From Bacillus sp. FJAT-14578 (GTDB lineage: Bacteria > Bacillota > Bacilli > Bacillales > Bacillaceae_H), in contig NZ_KI632505.1 in the NCBI RefSeq assembly GCF_000504165.1, forward strand, positions 872,738 through 936,737: a stretch of DNA of 64,000 bases. The letters are read 5' to 3'. Each line of letters starts with the position of its first letter. The first letter of the stretch is position 1. A program made the translations under genes and the position numbers. The notes under the pieces are model-generated. The model searched no databases. It saw only the letters and a program-made list of their open reading frames with translations, and had not been told where the DNA came from. Positions 1-8,028 of this stretch are shown here, one piece after another.

Positions 1-494
1 AAACACCCCCGATTGATGAGCGTTTCAAACCTAGCTTTCGCATGATGTGTATTGCGATTTGGTCTAAACCCATAGCTATGTTTATAAAACCTCGCCTCAC
101 AAATAGGCTCAAGCACTTGTAAGATACACTGTTGGAACAGCCTATCCCAAATAGTCGGAATCCCTAAAGGCCGTGTTTTTCCATTTGCCTTCGGAATAAA
201 GACACGCCGAACGGCTTGGGGTGTGTAGTGTTCAAACATTAGTTGTATCGTCGATACAACTTCTAATACAGATAACTGCTTTATATCTTCAATCGTTAAT
301 CCATCATATCCAGCCGTTTTACTGCCAGTGTTTCGTTTAATATTGCGATAAGCTAATCGAATATTTTCATCAGATCGCATTAAATCGAGTAATCCATAAA
401 AATTTTGACCATCAGCACTTCGAGCATATAAAGAATCAAAATGGTATTGCATGTCATAATACTCGTTGTGCCTCAGTTTCTTTCGTTTTAACAA
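1..494 (-). CDS. ltrA: Group II intron reverse transcriptase/maturase (5' part only)
   Basis: Reading leftward from a TTG start at 494, the frame stays open to the window edge (about 164 codons). The TTG follows AAAGGAG with an 8-base gap. The N-terminus reads LLKRKKLRHNEYYDMQ and continues with GSKTAGYDG and RRVFIPKANGKTRPLGIPT, the fingers-palm motifs of bacterial group II intron reverse transcriptases (LtrA family). Such proteins bind the intron RNA, help it splice, and copy it during retrohoming. The catalytic YADD motif and the maturase domain would lie beyond the edge, so whether the enzyme is intact cannot be judged. It sits inside the intron whose 5' end is near 1253. Confidence 0.9.
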   Translation of the reverse strand, partial: MLKRKKLRHNEYYDMQYHFDSLYARSADGQNFYGLLDLMRSDENIRLAYRNIKRNTGSKTAGYDGLTIEDIKQLSVLEVVSTIQLMFEHYTPQAVRRVFIPKANGKTRPLGIPTIWDRLFQQCILQVLEPICEARFYKHSYGFRPNRNTHHAKARFETLINRGC

Positions 495-1253
495 GTCGGT
501 GGCTCCTTTTGGAGCTGAACCTCTATTAGTCTTACAAGAACCTTATTAATCGTTGAAGAACTGCCTTGCATGGTGAATAAATCTTCTATTAGTCTAGTGG
601 CTATCCCTTCACGTTCATTACACGCTTCGTCGGTACTGTGCCACCACTTTCACTGATATGAAGAGAAGTTATACAGTCGCTATTCTCACGACTATTTTCC
701 TTTCCAACGCTTCAACGAGAGTAAGCTCTCCACGTTATCAGCTTACAACGTTGAGTTATGTCTATTATGGAACAAACTTAGGTGCTTCCTATGAGCCTGT
801 TAACCTTGCATGTGCCTGTAACACAGGGTGGATTTTTATATAGTTCATTCTTACTCACCCACAGCTAACCCTACATGTAGTAGTACATACATTTCTATAT
901 AATGGGCGTCTAGACCCGTACATTCAGAAGTTCGTCAGCAATACAGTATCTTATTTTATTTACATTGCATTCTCACCATATCTGTTCAACCCAAGCACCA
1001 TGATTTACACCACCCCATCGGGTAGGCTTTCGTCAGCCGGACTGTTACGGTAAATTCTCATGCCTATTAGCCGAGCTTATAACACGCTTTTTCTTACTAA
1101 GCAGCGTGCTATTCGACGCAGGGGGAGCCTTTCAGAGCGTTACCTCCTCATTCGACTCCTCGACATAACCCTTCAGTTTCAGAAATCTAAAACTGCCTGA
1201 CCTTTACCGAAATTGTGTGACCACATTTCATTTAAGCCAGGAACATTTCGCAC
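1..1253 (-). mobile_element. Group II intron, 5' part (domains I-IV and ORF start)
   Basis: On the minus strand the intron begins at GTGCG (1253-1249), the usual 5' boundary sequence of group II introns, and runs leftward off the window. About 755 bases of structured non-coding RNA precede the reverse transcriptase start at 494. Small open frames in this stretch are not genes. The 5' exon reads CTTGAACGGGGGCTTTACTTT with the cut right after TTT. The insertion is 17 bases past the stop of the small membrane protein gene that ends at 1270. The exact boundary is inferred from GTGCG and was not tested by folding. Confidence 0.8.
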
Positions 1254-1261
1254 AAAGTAAA

Positions 1262-1276
1262 GCCCCCGTTCAAGAA
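1262..1276 (-). repeat. AACGGGGGC-type short motif at intron insertion site
   Basis: On the minus strand this reads TTCTTGAACGGGGGC. Related copies lie at 2383-2398 and 7651-7669, each in the same orientation and followed by a T-rich or loosely paired stretch. The role is unknown. Confidence 0.45.
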
Positions 1277-1527
1277 ATACTGTTTTTTTTCTTTCTTCCC
1301 CACCAACTTGTAAGAAAATAAGCTATTAATATAGAAAGAGAGAAAGCGATGAACATTCTAAAAAATGATATTCCTAAAGCCGAATCACTGGGTCTTCCTA
1401 AATCAACAGTGAAAAGCGACCACCACTCACCTTCTGTGCCTTGGTTGAGCGACAATAGTAACCATAAACCGAACAAGAAAAAAGCCCATAAACTGCCGAT
1501 TATAAAGTCAGCAATTTTTTCATTCAA
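1270..1527 (-). CDS. Small two-helix membrane protein, unknown function
   Basis: I place the start at the TTG at 1527 (NEKIADFIIG...), because GGGGGGAGGGG lies just upstream at good spacing; an ATG at 1548 would put that Shine-Dalgarno sequence inside the coding region. The product has 85 residues with two hydrophobic segments: IIGSLWAFFLFGLWLLL near the N-terminus and FFRMFIAFSLSILIAYFL near the C-terminus. A polar loop containing GTEGEWWSLF joins them, and the end is basic (WWGRKKKN). No family is recognised. Downstream transcription would run into the group II intron at 1253. Confidence 0.6.
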   Translation of the reverse strand: MNEKIADFIIGSLWAFFLFGLWLLLSLNQGTEGEWWSLFTVDLGRPSDSALGISFFRMFIAFSLSILIAYFLTSWWGRKKKNSIS

Positions 1528-1669
1528 ACTCAACCCCTCCCCCCACATTATGTAAATAATTTTAATGCCTTATATAAGAAATCACCAAATTTTTTTGTTT
1601 CAAAATGAAATTTTCTTAACAAGTCTTATTGAACTCCGTTAGCTCAACAAGGACAGCTATAAATAGTCT

Positions 1670-2182
1670 TCAGGGGAGTGCAACCTTTTTGATCTGTTCT
1701 TTCGTGGATAAATTAGTATCATTTGTACCAACTAAAAAAGAATAGCCGTGTAAAATCACTTCTGTTAGAGTGTCACTTAGACCTAATTCGAATATAGGAT
1801 ACTGTACTGAGACTTTACCCTTCAATTCATCTCTATCCTGTATCTTAAATCTTATTTCCTTTGATGAATTAGTTATAAAGAAATCATCTAAGGTTAATTT
1901 CCATCCAACATCGTCTAGTATACTATCCAGTTCATCTATCGAATGAATCTCGTCAATTCTGTACTTATACCTTTTGTCATCATCGTCTAAATCATCCACT
2001 TCTCTTACAAAGTTATGGATAACCTTTAGAGGGAAGCGGTTATAGTTTTTCCAGAAGTCAGATAAAGTTGTTCCATATTCTCCGTCAACACTATACATAT
2101 ATTCTGGTTCTTTTATACAATCACAAGCCCAAAAATCTATACGGTTATTTGTAAACACCGTTCGGTCATCAATATTAACCAT
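1670..2182 (-). CDS. Hypothetical acidic protein (170 aa)
   Basis: The ATG at 2182 follows GGAGGGAGAAAGTGAT. The 170-residue protein has no signal peptide or membrane segment, is rich in Asp and aromatic residues (a DDLDDDDKR run near residue 65), and opens with MVNIDDRTVFTNNRIDFW. Its composition resembles small cytosolic immunity-type proteins, but no family signature was recognised and no toxin gene is adjacent, so no function is assigned. The gene just upstream on the same strand is only a protease remnant (2202-2352), so the locus has lost material. Confidence 0.6.
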   Translation of the reverse strand: MVNIDDRTVFTNNRIDFWACDCIKEPEYMYSVDGEYGTTLSDFWKNYNRFPLKVIHNFVREVDDLDDDDKRYKYRIDEIHSIDELDSILDDVGWKLTLDDFFITNSSKEIRFKIQDRDELKGKVSVQYPIFELGLSDTLTEVILHGYSFLVGTNDTNLSTKEQIKKVALP

Positions 2183-2201
2183 ATCACTTTCTCCCTCCTA
2201 T

Positions 2202-2352
2202 CTAGTTCTTCAACTTCATATTTTCCTTTTCATTATTCCTTTTCCTTCTTGAACCTATATCCTCAACAATGTCAGATGAGATAAGAGTATGAGCTGCACC
2301 AGTATCAATAACAAGCTTATCTATTTCTTGATCCTGCACCCGTTTGTTCAAT
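2202..2352 (-). pseudogene. Remnant of a retropepsin-like (clan AA) aspartic protease
   Basis: An open minus-strand stretch of about 50 codons contains EIDKLVIDTGAAHTLISSD. The IDTGA-H-TLIS pattern is the catalytic Asp loop of clan AA (retroviral-type) aspartic proteases, which occur as roughly 120-150-residue proteins in bacilli. Here no convincing start precedes it, and the frame ends at TAG (2202-2204) soon after the motif, so the second half of the fold is missing. I call it a decayed fragment. The family assignment rests on this one motif. Confidence 0.55.
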
Positions 2353-2382
2353 AAAAAAGGCGGCACCCTTTATTAAAGTAGT

Positions 2383-2398
2383 GCCCCCGTTAGTTGAA
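2383..2398 (-). repeat. AACGGGGGC-type short motif
   Basis: On the minus strand this reads TTCAACTAACGGGGGC, a second copy of the motif at 1262-1276. It lies just after the stop of the secreted protein gene (2402-2851) and may act as part of its transcript end. Confidence 0.4.
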
Positions 2399-2401
2399 TA
2401 T

Positions 2402-2851
2402 TTATTTACAGTATTTGATATTACTCCTTAATATACTAGGTCCCAATTTTTCAGTCTTTGAATTAGAAAGACGCACCTGTACTTCTACATTTTCCATTTC
2501 TGCTGTAATTTCATCAAATCTTCCAGCCCAAGTTGGGTCTTTTTCTGGAAAAGGATAAAGCTTAAAACGCCAACTAATTTCACCAGGTATAAAAGCAAAT
2601 CCTTCATACCCATCATAATTTCCATAAGAAGATGGTTTCGGAAGATGTACTCCGAGAATACTTATATTAGTGCGTGCAAAACTTGGTGGGCGTAACTGCA
2701 CTTTATAAACCAATGCTGTTCCCTTTGCATTTGTAAGTTTTTTATCAATTGGTTCCAAAACCATACTACAAGGCATATTTGCTGCCTCTGTTTGTGAAGG
2801 GGAAATAACAAAAATTGAGATAATAAATATACTCAAAACAAATTGTTTCAT
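2402..2851 (-). CDS. Secreted hypothetical protein (149 aa)
   Basis: The ATG at 2851 follows AAGAGGTGTTATT. Residues 1-23 form a classical signal peptide (MKQFVLSIFIISIFVISPSQ, then TEA with likely cleavage before ANMPCS). The mature part of about 125 residues is beta-rich in appearance, with two cysteines (in NMPCSMVLEP and near the C-terminal end in KYCK) that could pair after export. There is no lipobox, cell-wall anchor or transmembrane segment. No known domain was recognised. It stands alone, with no clear operon partners. Confidence 0.6.
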   Translation of the reverse strand: MKQFVLSIFIISIFVISPSQTEAANMPCSMVLEPIDKKLTNAKGTALVYKVQLRPPSFARTNISILGVHLPKPSSYGNYDGYEGFAFIPGEISWRFKLYPFPEKDPTWAGRFDEITAEMENVEVQVRLSNSKTEKLGPSILRSNIKYCK

Positions 2852-3522
2852 AATAACACCTCTTACAATTCTTTAACTTAATTTCCCCCATTATGGTCTA
2901 AATATAGATATTTCTTGTTAAACTACCTCAATTAAATGAAATATTTCACAACTCGAATACAGGCTTTTTGACATGATGAATTCAAAAGATATTAGGCTTG
3001 TCATAAAGCTTACTTTTTGACACAAACACTTAGCGTTGTAAATCCGCGAAATGATGGTGCTACCCCTATCAACCGTTGATATTACTCGATTTATAGAGGG
3101 AGGAATGTATAGAATATACATCTTGAGAAAAAAATTCAAGACTAAATTACACATCTATTTAGTCCTGAATCAGTTAGTTCTACTCTATGATGGAACAAAT
3201 AAGTAAGGTATGAATTCAGTTCAAATCGATCTCCGTAAACAAAATTAGACAACACCGATTTATTTTCTCTCCCTATTTTTTTACCTCCTTTATTTAATTT
3301 GTTTATCTACATAATTCCCAATCTACGACTCTTTTATACATACAAATTCATAAAATAGTTATTTTTAATTTCTCAAATATAACAAAAATGGTTATTTTTT
3401 GGTATGTAACAGAGATTGAATTCTACGAAATTCAACGGCTTTTTGATTGTCGAAAATCAGTGTGATGTAAACTAAACTTATAAAATTTAAACTTTGTTAA
3501 ATTTCATTGTTGATTTTTAATC
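2852..3522. other. AT-rich intergenic stretch
   Basis: About 670 bases without a supportable gene. An open frame at 2918-3154 lacks a ribosome site and reads as low-complexity sequence. No tRNA, riboswitch or repeat was recognised. Confidence 0.5.
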
Positions 3523-3549
3523 AAAAAAAGCCGGTGTTTTATACCGACT
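3523..3549 (-). terminator. Rho-independent terminator
   Basis: On the minus strand AGTCGGT and ACCGGCT pair around a short loop and are followed by TTTTTTT. It ends the gerAB-like transcript. Confidence 0.75.
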
Positions 3550-3584
3550 ATTTGGATTCTTCTTGTTGAACGCCCTCCGATAGT

Positions 3585-3674
3585 TTAAGTAGAATCCTTC
3601 ACAATTTCTTCTATACCATAATCTATGACCAATATTGTACCTGTCTTAAACAAACTAATTTTGGCTTTCTCCAT
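3585..3674 (-). pseudogene. Second, collapsed copy of the gerAB N-terminus
   Basis: Just 25 bases after the intact gerAB-like stop there is GGGGGGCAGACG followed by an ATG frame of 29 codons. It starts MEKAKISLFKTGTILVIDYG and stops early. Its first seven residues match the start of the neighbour (VEKAKIS), and parts of the rest (GT-LVI--GI) echo it loosely. It reads as a tandem GerAB copy with most of its body deleted. It could still be translated as a tiny peptide, but no function is suggested. Confidence 0.5.
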
Positions 3675-3699
3675 CGTCTGCCCCCCAACTAAATAGTTC

Positions 3700-4800
3700 T
3701 TAGTTAGCTTTCTTTTTGAAACGATTACGAATCAAGATAACAATTAGCATTAGTAATGGAATAATAATATGAAAATAAGGGGCAATGTAACGATCAAAAT
3801 ATCTGCCTTCCTCTATGTGTTCTGTAAAATTGGAGGCCAAAACCATTGAACCAAAGACAAGAATACAACCAACTGGTAAAATAATCTGTTGATAATTTTT
3901 TAGCTTGAACAAATCTACGATTCCAATTAGGGTACAATAAAAAAAGATGGATGCCTTGAAAAATACTGTAATCAATAAAGTAAAAACAACAATAGCATCA
4001 AGTCGTTGGATAAACTCGAACAGGTTTACTTTTCCGATGGTTGATAACAAAGCAAAAGTAGATCTCTCCACTTCTTCGACACCAAGAACGGCGATATTTA
4101 AACCAGCTGTCCAACTTAAGGCCAGACCGCTTGAAATCAAGGCAGACAACCATACTTTTTTCAATAATCCAGGACGATTTAAATAAGGAAGCAGCATCAT
4201 AAAGGCAACCATTTGACCAAAAGGAAAATTGCTAGTCTCCAGAAAGGCCGTCGTTAAGATTGGTTTCCATCCATATTCAAGAAACGGCTGCAAATTATGA
4301 AGATCAACATTACCTGAAACAAAGACAAGAAAATTTCCTGTGAAGCCCATAAAGAGCAGAACGACAATGAAGACTTCTGCTGTTCTCGCTAATACTTCAA
4401 TCCCGAGATAAAGTACATAACAAATGACAAGAACGAATAAGATAATGAGAGCCAATAACGGTGTTTCGGTCATGGTCGATGAAAGCAGCAACTCCCCGAA
4501 ACTGCGAATATTATGGATAGTAGTATACAAAAAGTAAAAAATGTATAACAGGCCAATGACCCACCCCAGGTATTTACCAAATGCTTTTTTGGCATATCCG
4601 GTAAGTGGTAGATCTGGATATTGACGAAATAAAAAGTAATAAATGAAAAATAAGATAATTGCCTCGCACATTCCTATAAAAATGGCAAGCCAGGCGTCCC
4701 TTTTAGCATCGATTCCATGACTTATGACCAATGAAGTCCCCATCTCAAACATAAACATCAGGGCAAATAATTGAATGGCGCTAATTTTGGCTTTTTCCAC
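3700..4800 (-). CDS. GerAB/YndE-family spore germinant-receptor permease
   Basis: Spore germination permease of the APC superfamily (GerAB, GerKB, YndE), expected in the spore inner membrane where it forms a receptor with A and C subunits. The 366-residue product starts at GTG 4800, preceded by AAGGGGAG; a longer frame from 4857 would bury that Shine-Dalgarno site. About ten hydrophobic segments are spread across the length, and the family start VEKAKISAIQLFALMFMFE is clear. No gerAA or gerAC partner is adjacent, so it is an orphan B subunit; a terminator at 3523-3549 follows. It may serve with subunits encoded elsewhere, or be left over from a lost tricistronic operon, as the collapsed copy next to it suggests. 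Confidence 0.85.
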   Translation of the reverse strand: MEKAKISAIQLFALMFMFEMGTSLVISHGIDAKRDAWLAIFIGMCEAIILFFIYYFLFRQYPDLPLTGYAKKAFGKYLGWVIGLLYIFYFLYTTIHNIRSFGELLLSSTMTETPLLALIILFVLVICYVLYLGIEVLARTAEVFIVVLLFMGFTGNFLVFVSGNVDLHNLQPFLEYGWKPILTTAFLETSNFPFGQMVAFMMLLPYLNRPGLLKKVWLSALISSGLALSWTAGLNIAVLGVEEVERSTFALLSTIGKVNLFEFIQRLDAIVVFTLLITVFFKASIFFYCTLIGIVDLFKLKNYQQIILPVGCILVFGSMVLASNFTEHIEEGRYFDRYIAPYFHIIIPLLMLIVILIRNRFKKKAN

Positions 4801-5211
4801 CGTATAGGAGCTCCCCTTTTTTCCCCATGATTTAATCTGCATGTTTGTACAACTCATCTAGATATTCATTTTCTCCTACTTTCCTATTCTTAATACCTTT
4901 TAAGAGTCGAGGAATGTGTACGATGTATATTTCTAATTTACATAACTACTCTTCAGCAATACCAACCATAAAAATCTGCCTTAAACAAGGGAGGTCATTA
5001 TTTTTGGCGATACCCTTTTTATAAATGATAAAATAAACAAACATATCAATTATTACTACCATTAATATTTATCATGGCGAAGGTTCCTTTTTCGACGAGT
5101 TTCTTCCTATATCAACTATTCGGTATTCCAGCATAAAAGTAGATTCTGTTGGAATCCCCAGGTCTCTTTACATTCTCACAAAATAGTTGCACCAGAACCT
5201 TATTGGCCATT
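4801..5211. other. Intergenic region between gerAB and the flavoprotein gene
   Basis: The stretch holds the promoters of two divergent genes. Apart from the palindrome listed separately at 5212-5229, no structure was recognised. No trace of a flavodoxin domain is found here, although the next gene lacks one. Confidence 0.4.
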
Positions 5212-5229
5212 GTGTGTCAAAATACACAC
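5212..5229. promoter_or_regulatory. GTGTGT-N6-ACACAC palindrome, possible operator
   Basis: The perfect 6+6 inverted repeat GTGTGTCAAAATACACAC lies 60 bases before the flavoprotein start at 5289, with a plausible -10 (TTATCCT) after it. The position fits a repressor or activator site. The regulator is not known. Confidence 0.45.
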
Positions 5230-5288
5230 CTAACTTCCCATTTTTATGTTATCCTAGCTATATATACTACCTTTGGAGGTTAAGAGCT

Positions 5289-6464
5289 ATGCAACTTAAT
5301 TTAGAAGATACTAAAAATGCCAAAAGTGAGACACTCCCATTTTCAAGGACCAATCCATTTCAAGCGAAGGTTCTTAAAAATATTAATTTAAATGGAACAG
5401 GCTCTAGCAAGGAAACAAGGCATATTGAGTTATCATTACAAGGGTCAGGCCTTTCTTATGTCCCAGGTGATGCACTTGGCGTTATCCCATCAAATGATCC
5501 AGAGCTTGTGGCTTCTCTTATTAATGAAATGGGATGGGATGAAGAAGCGGTTGTAACCGTTAGTAAGCAAGGTGAGACACTGCCACTTATGGAAGCGCTG
5601 ACAACCCACTTTGAAATTACACTGCTGACGAAGAAGATTTTACAACAGGCAGCTGTATTCACAGAAAACGAAGAGTTGCAGAAGCTTGTGCTGGTTGAAA
5701 ATGCAAACCAACTAAAGGAATATTGCTATGGGCGTGATTTGCTTGATATGTTACGTGATTTTGGTCCATGGAAGGCTTCTGCCCAAGAAATCGTCTCATT
5801 ATTAAGAAAAATGATGCCGCGTCTCTATTCTATTGCAAGCAGTATTACTGCTAATCCAGATGAAGTTCATCTAACCATCGGTGCTGTACGCTACACGGCG
5901 CATGGACGTGACCGAAAAGGCGTTTGTTCTGTTTTATGTGCAGAACGTGTTCAAGAAGGAGATACGCTTCCAGTCTTTGTTCAAGCAAATAAACACTTCT
6001 ATTTGCCAGAGTCCGGGGACAAAGATATTATTATGGTTGGACCTGGGACAGGCATTGCACCATTCCGTTCTTTTATCCAGGAACGAGCAGTAAATAAAGC
6101 CGCTGGCCGGTCATGGCTATTTTTTGGAGACCAGCATGCAGCGTCAGATTTCCTTTATCAAAGCGAGTTGGAAAAATATCAACAAGATGGGGTATTGACA
6201 AGACTTGATACTGCATTCTCCCGTGATACGGCTCAAAAAATTTATGTGCAACATAAAATGCTTGAACATGGCAAAGAATTGTTTGAATGGATTGAAAAAG
6301 GAGCTTATTTCTACGTTTGCGGGGATAAGCAACATATGGCGAAAGACGTCAACGAAGCGCTTATTACTGTTATTGAAAAAGAAGGCGCGATGGCCCGCGA
6401 TGCAGCTGAAGCGTATCTTAAAGATATGCAGAAGCAAGGGCGTTATCAACGTGATGTGTATTAA
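5289..6464 (+). CDS. CysJ-type FAD/NADPH oxidoreductase lacking the FMN domain
   Basis: Matches the C-terminal two thirds of sulfite reductase flavoprotein alpha subunit (CysJ) and cytochrome P450 reductase: an FAD-binding region with RLYSIASS near residue 180, the NADPH site with GPGTGIAPFRSF near residue 240, and the closing QGRYQRDVY typical of CysJ. The start is ATG 5289 after TTTGGAGGTTAAGAGCT, giving 391 residues against about 600 for full CysJ; the missing part is the N-terminal flavodoxin. No such domain is encoded upstream and no hemoprotein (cysI) gene is adjacent. It may pass electrons through a separate flavodoxin or ferredoxin, or may be a diverged stand-alone diaphorase. Confidence 0.8.
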   Translation: MQLNLEDTKNAKSETLPFSRTNPFQAKVLKNINLNGTGSSKETRHIELSLQGSGLSYVPGDALGVIPSNDPELVASLINEMGWDEEAVVTVSKQGETLPLMEALTTHFEITLLTKKILQQAAVFTENEELQKLVLVENANQLKEYCYGRDLLDMLRDFGPWKASAQEIVSLLRKMMPRLYSIASSITANPDEVHLTIGAVRYTAHGRDRKGVCSVLCAERVQEGDTLPVFVQANKHFYLPESGDKDIIMVGPGTGIAPFRSFIQERAVNKAAGRSWLFFGDQHAASDFLYQSELEKYQQDGVLTRLDTAFSRDTAQKIYVQHKMLEHGKELFEWIEKGAYFYVCGDKQHMAKDVNEALITVIEKEGAMARDAAEAYLKDMQKQGRYQRDVY

Positions 6465-6506
6465 AATGAAAACGCTTTAAGTATACAGTTATATTGTTTT
6501 CAAAAA

Positions 6507-6547
6507 GTAACCCTTCGTTCCGGTTGGTACGGAGGGTTACTTTTTTG
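6507..6547 (+). terminator. Rho-independent terminator of the flavoprotein gene
   Basis: GTAACCCTTCG pairs with CGGAGGGTTAC (one G-U) and is followed by TTTTTT. Confidence 0.85.
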
Positions 6548-6571
6548 ATTGTCTTTAGTGTCAAATTATAT

Positions 6572-6800
6572 GGCTCTTTTCTAAAAGATTGTTGTTTTTA
6601 GATAGGTTTCTTGAAAGATAACCGTTTAAGGTTGGTTGGAGCGGAAGGTGCGAGACTCCTGCGGGAGCAGCGGGACAGGTAAGACCCCACAGGCTGTAAG
6701 CCGAGGAGGCTCACCGCACGCCCCGCGGAAAGCGAGCAACCTGGAGCGGAAACCACTTCCCACCACTTGTTAAATAGCAACAAAGTTTGCGAAAACAGCC
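6572..6800. mobile_element. MITE-like repeat, copy 1, with 8-bp target duplication
   Basis: A 229-bp non-coding element with inverted ends: GGCTCTTTTC at the left and GGCTGTTTTCGC read inward from the right. It is flanked on both sides by the identical octamer AATTATAT (6564-6571 and 6801-6808). The interior carries GC-rich inverted segments (CGAGACTCCTGCGGGAGCAG, GAGGAGGCTCACC) well known as dispersed Bacillaceae repeats. An 8-bp duplication and GGCT-N-TTT ends fit ISL3-family transposases acting in trans. Copy 2 at 12211-12444 is nearly identical. The minus-strand open frame inside it is not a gene. Confidence 0.8.
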
Positions 6801-6909
6801 AATTATATAAAAAGACTTGTACATGAGTGGCGGACATGAAAGCTTGGCTGCTCTCTTTTTTTTATGTCTTATTAAATTAAAGCACCCGATAATGGAATAA
6901 GGTTTATTG

Positions 6910-7026
6910 TCATTTCCTTACCATATACGTCCATAATTCTGGGGATTCTTGCACAATACGGTATAGAGCTTCAGCATCGTTTTCTTTCATTAATCTTAAT
7001 TTGACTCGTTGTCCTAATAGTTCCAT
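6910..7026 (-). pseudogene. N-terminal stub of a GNAT acetyltransferase
   Basis: With a proper ribosome site (AGAGGGAT) and ATG at 7026, the frame reads MELLGQRVKLRLMKENDAEA and then LYRIVQESPELWTYM before stopping after 38 codons. This is the first strand and helix region of RimJ/RimL-type N-acetyltransferases, which normally run to about 170-190 residues with an acetyl-CoA loop further on. The rest is gone. A deletion between here and the MITE at 6800 probably removed it. Confidence 0.7.
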
Positions 7027-7234
7027 TTGTTTATCCCTCTTTTTATTACCTCAATAACATTGATTTCTCTCAAACGTTAAGCAAAGTTGTTACTTCCTAT
7101 ATTACCCGTGAATATTTTGTTGTTCAGGTACTAAATACCTGAGAAGAAACTGTCTAATTTATTTTATATTACTTAATTATATAAAAGACAATAACCTTCT
7201 ATTTGTTTAAATAAATTTAAGAATAGGTCTTTAA

Positions 7235-7370
7235 GGGTCACCGTATCAATTCGGTAAAATTCCATGTCATGGATGGTTTTCCCATCCGTTCCCGCATGTT
7301 CAATCTATAGACCCTTACCTTCAGAAGTTCGTCAGTTCCTTTATGAGGGAACTATTCTCACCATATCAAG
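7235..7370 (-). mobile_element. Degraded piece of group II intron domain I
   Basis: On the minus strand the stretch contains ATATGGTGAGAAT and GACGAACTTCTGAAGGTA, then GGGTCTA. The same blocks occur in the same order and spacing in the intron at the window start (984-911: ATATGGTGAGAAT, GACGAACTTCTGAATGTA, GGGTCTA). The ends and the reverse transcriptase are missing. It is a remnant of a second, related intron. Confidence 0.7.
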
Positions 7371-8028
7371 TTTTTCAGCCGCGCGGCATATCCGTTATAC
7401 CTTTTCCGAGGAATGGCTGCAGCCTTCGTTTTGCCGAATCTATCTGTGCTTCACACCCCATAATCTGTCCATTATGACGCATGCAGGAGTATTGGCGAGA
7501 TGGTTTCGTCATTCCCATCTTCCATCGTAAAGTTAAGAATTTGATAATAACCAAAATCTTCTGTTTTTTCACGCTGTAAAGCGTTTATAACAGAACTTGT
7601 CGCGCGCGCCCGATTGTTGAAGATCATTAATGTTGTATGATTAAAGAAAAGCCCCCGCTAGTTTAAGAAGAAAGAGACAAAGAATAGCCTTATTCTCCCT
7701 TGGAAATATATTCAAAATGCTTTATTTACGATGGATGGATATCACGGGATTATAGATTAACCTTTACGTTTCTCCAAAGTCATCACACCTGTAGCTTCTG
7801 TTATTCAATCGAATCGAGAGTTGTATGATTTTGAAAACCTATGTGCCCCCATAATGAATAAAGATATGTGAGAACGTTCTTGAACATTTATGTGCAGGTT
7901 TCCCCTGCTAAATCCATCTTTAAGATGGATTTTAAATCGGCTTATTAAAGCACACTCAAGTTCTTCATCAGAGAACGATTACAAGTAACTATTAGAGTAG
8001 AAATGGTAGAAATGTCCCTTTGATCTTT
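7371..8028. other. Gene-poor stretch with decayed sequence
   Basis: It holds a third AACGGGGGC-type motif (minus strand, 7651-7669) and a perfect 23-base palindrome at 7910-7932 (AAATCCATCTT, one base, AAGATGGATTT). Interrupted coding-like sequence around 7380-7560 shows stops in all useful frames. No intact gene is supportable. Confidence 0.45.

Noticed and set aside
658-843. Open frame of 61 codons on the plus strand
   Set aside because: It lies in the ribozyme part of the group II intron, antisense, with no ribosome site.
2918-3154. Open frame of 78 codons on the minus strand
   Set aside because: No Shine-Dalgarno sequence, unlikely composition, no relation to neighbours.
6468-6481. TGAAAACGCTTTAA as a cre site
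   Set aside because: The final CA of the consensus is missing and it lies after a stop codon, between a gene and its terminator.
6598-6837. Open frame of 79 codons on the minus strand
   Set aside because: It is inside the MITE-like repeat; the GC-rich repeat gives chance open frames.
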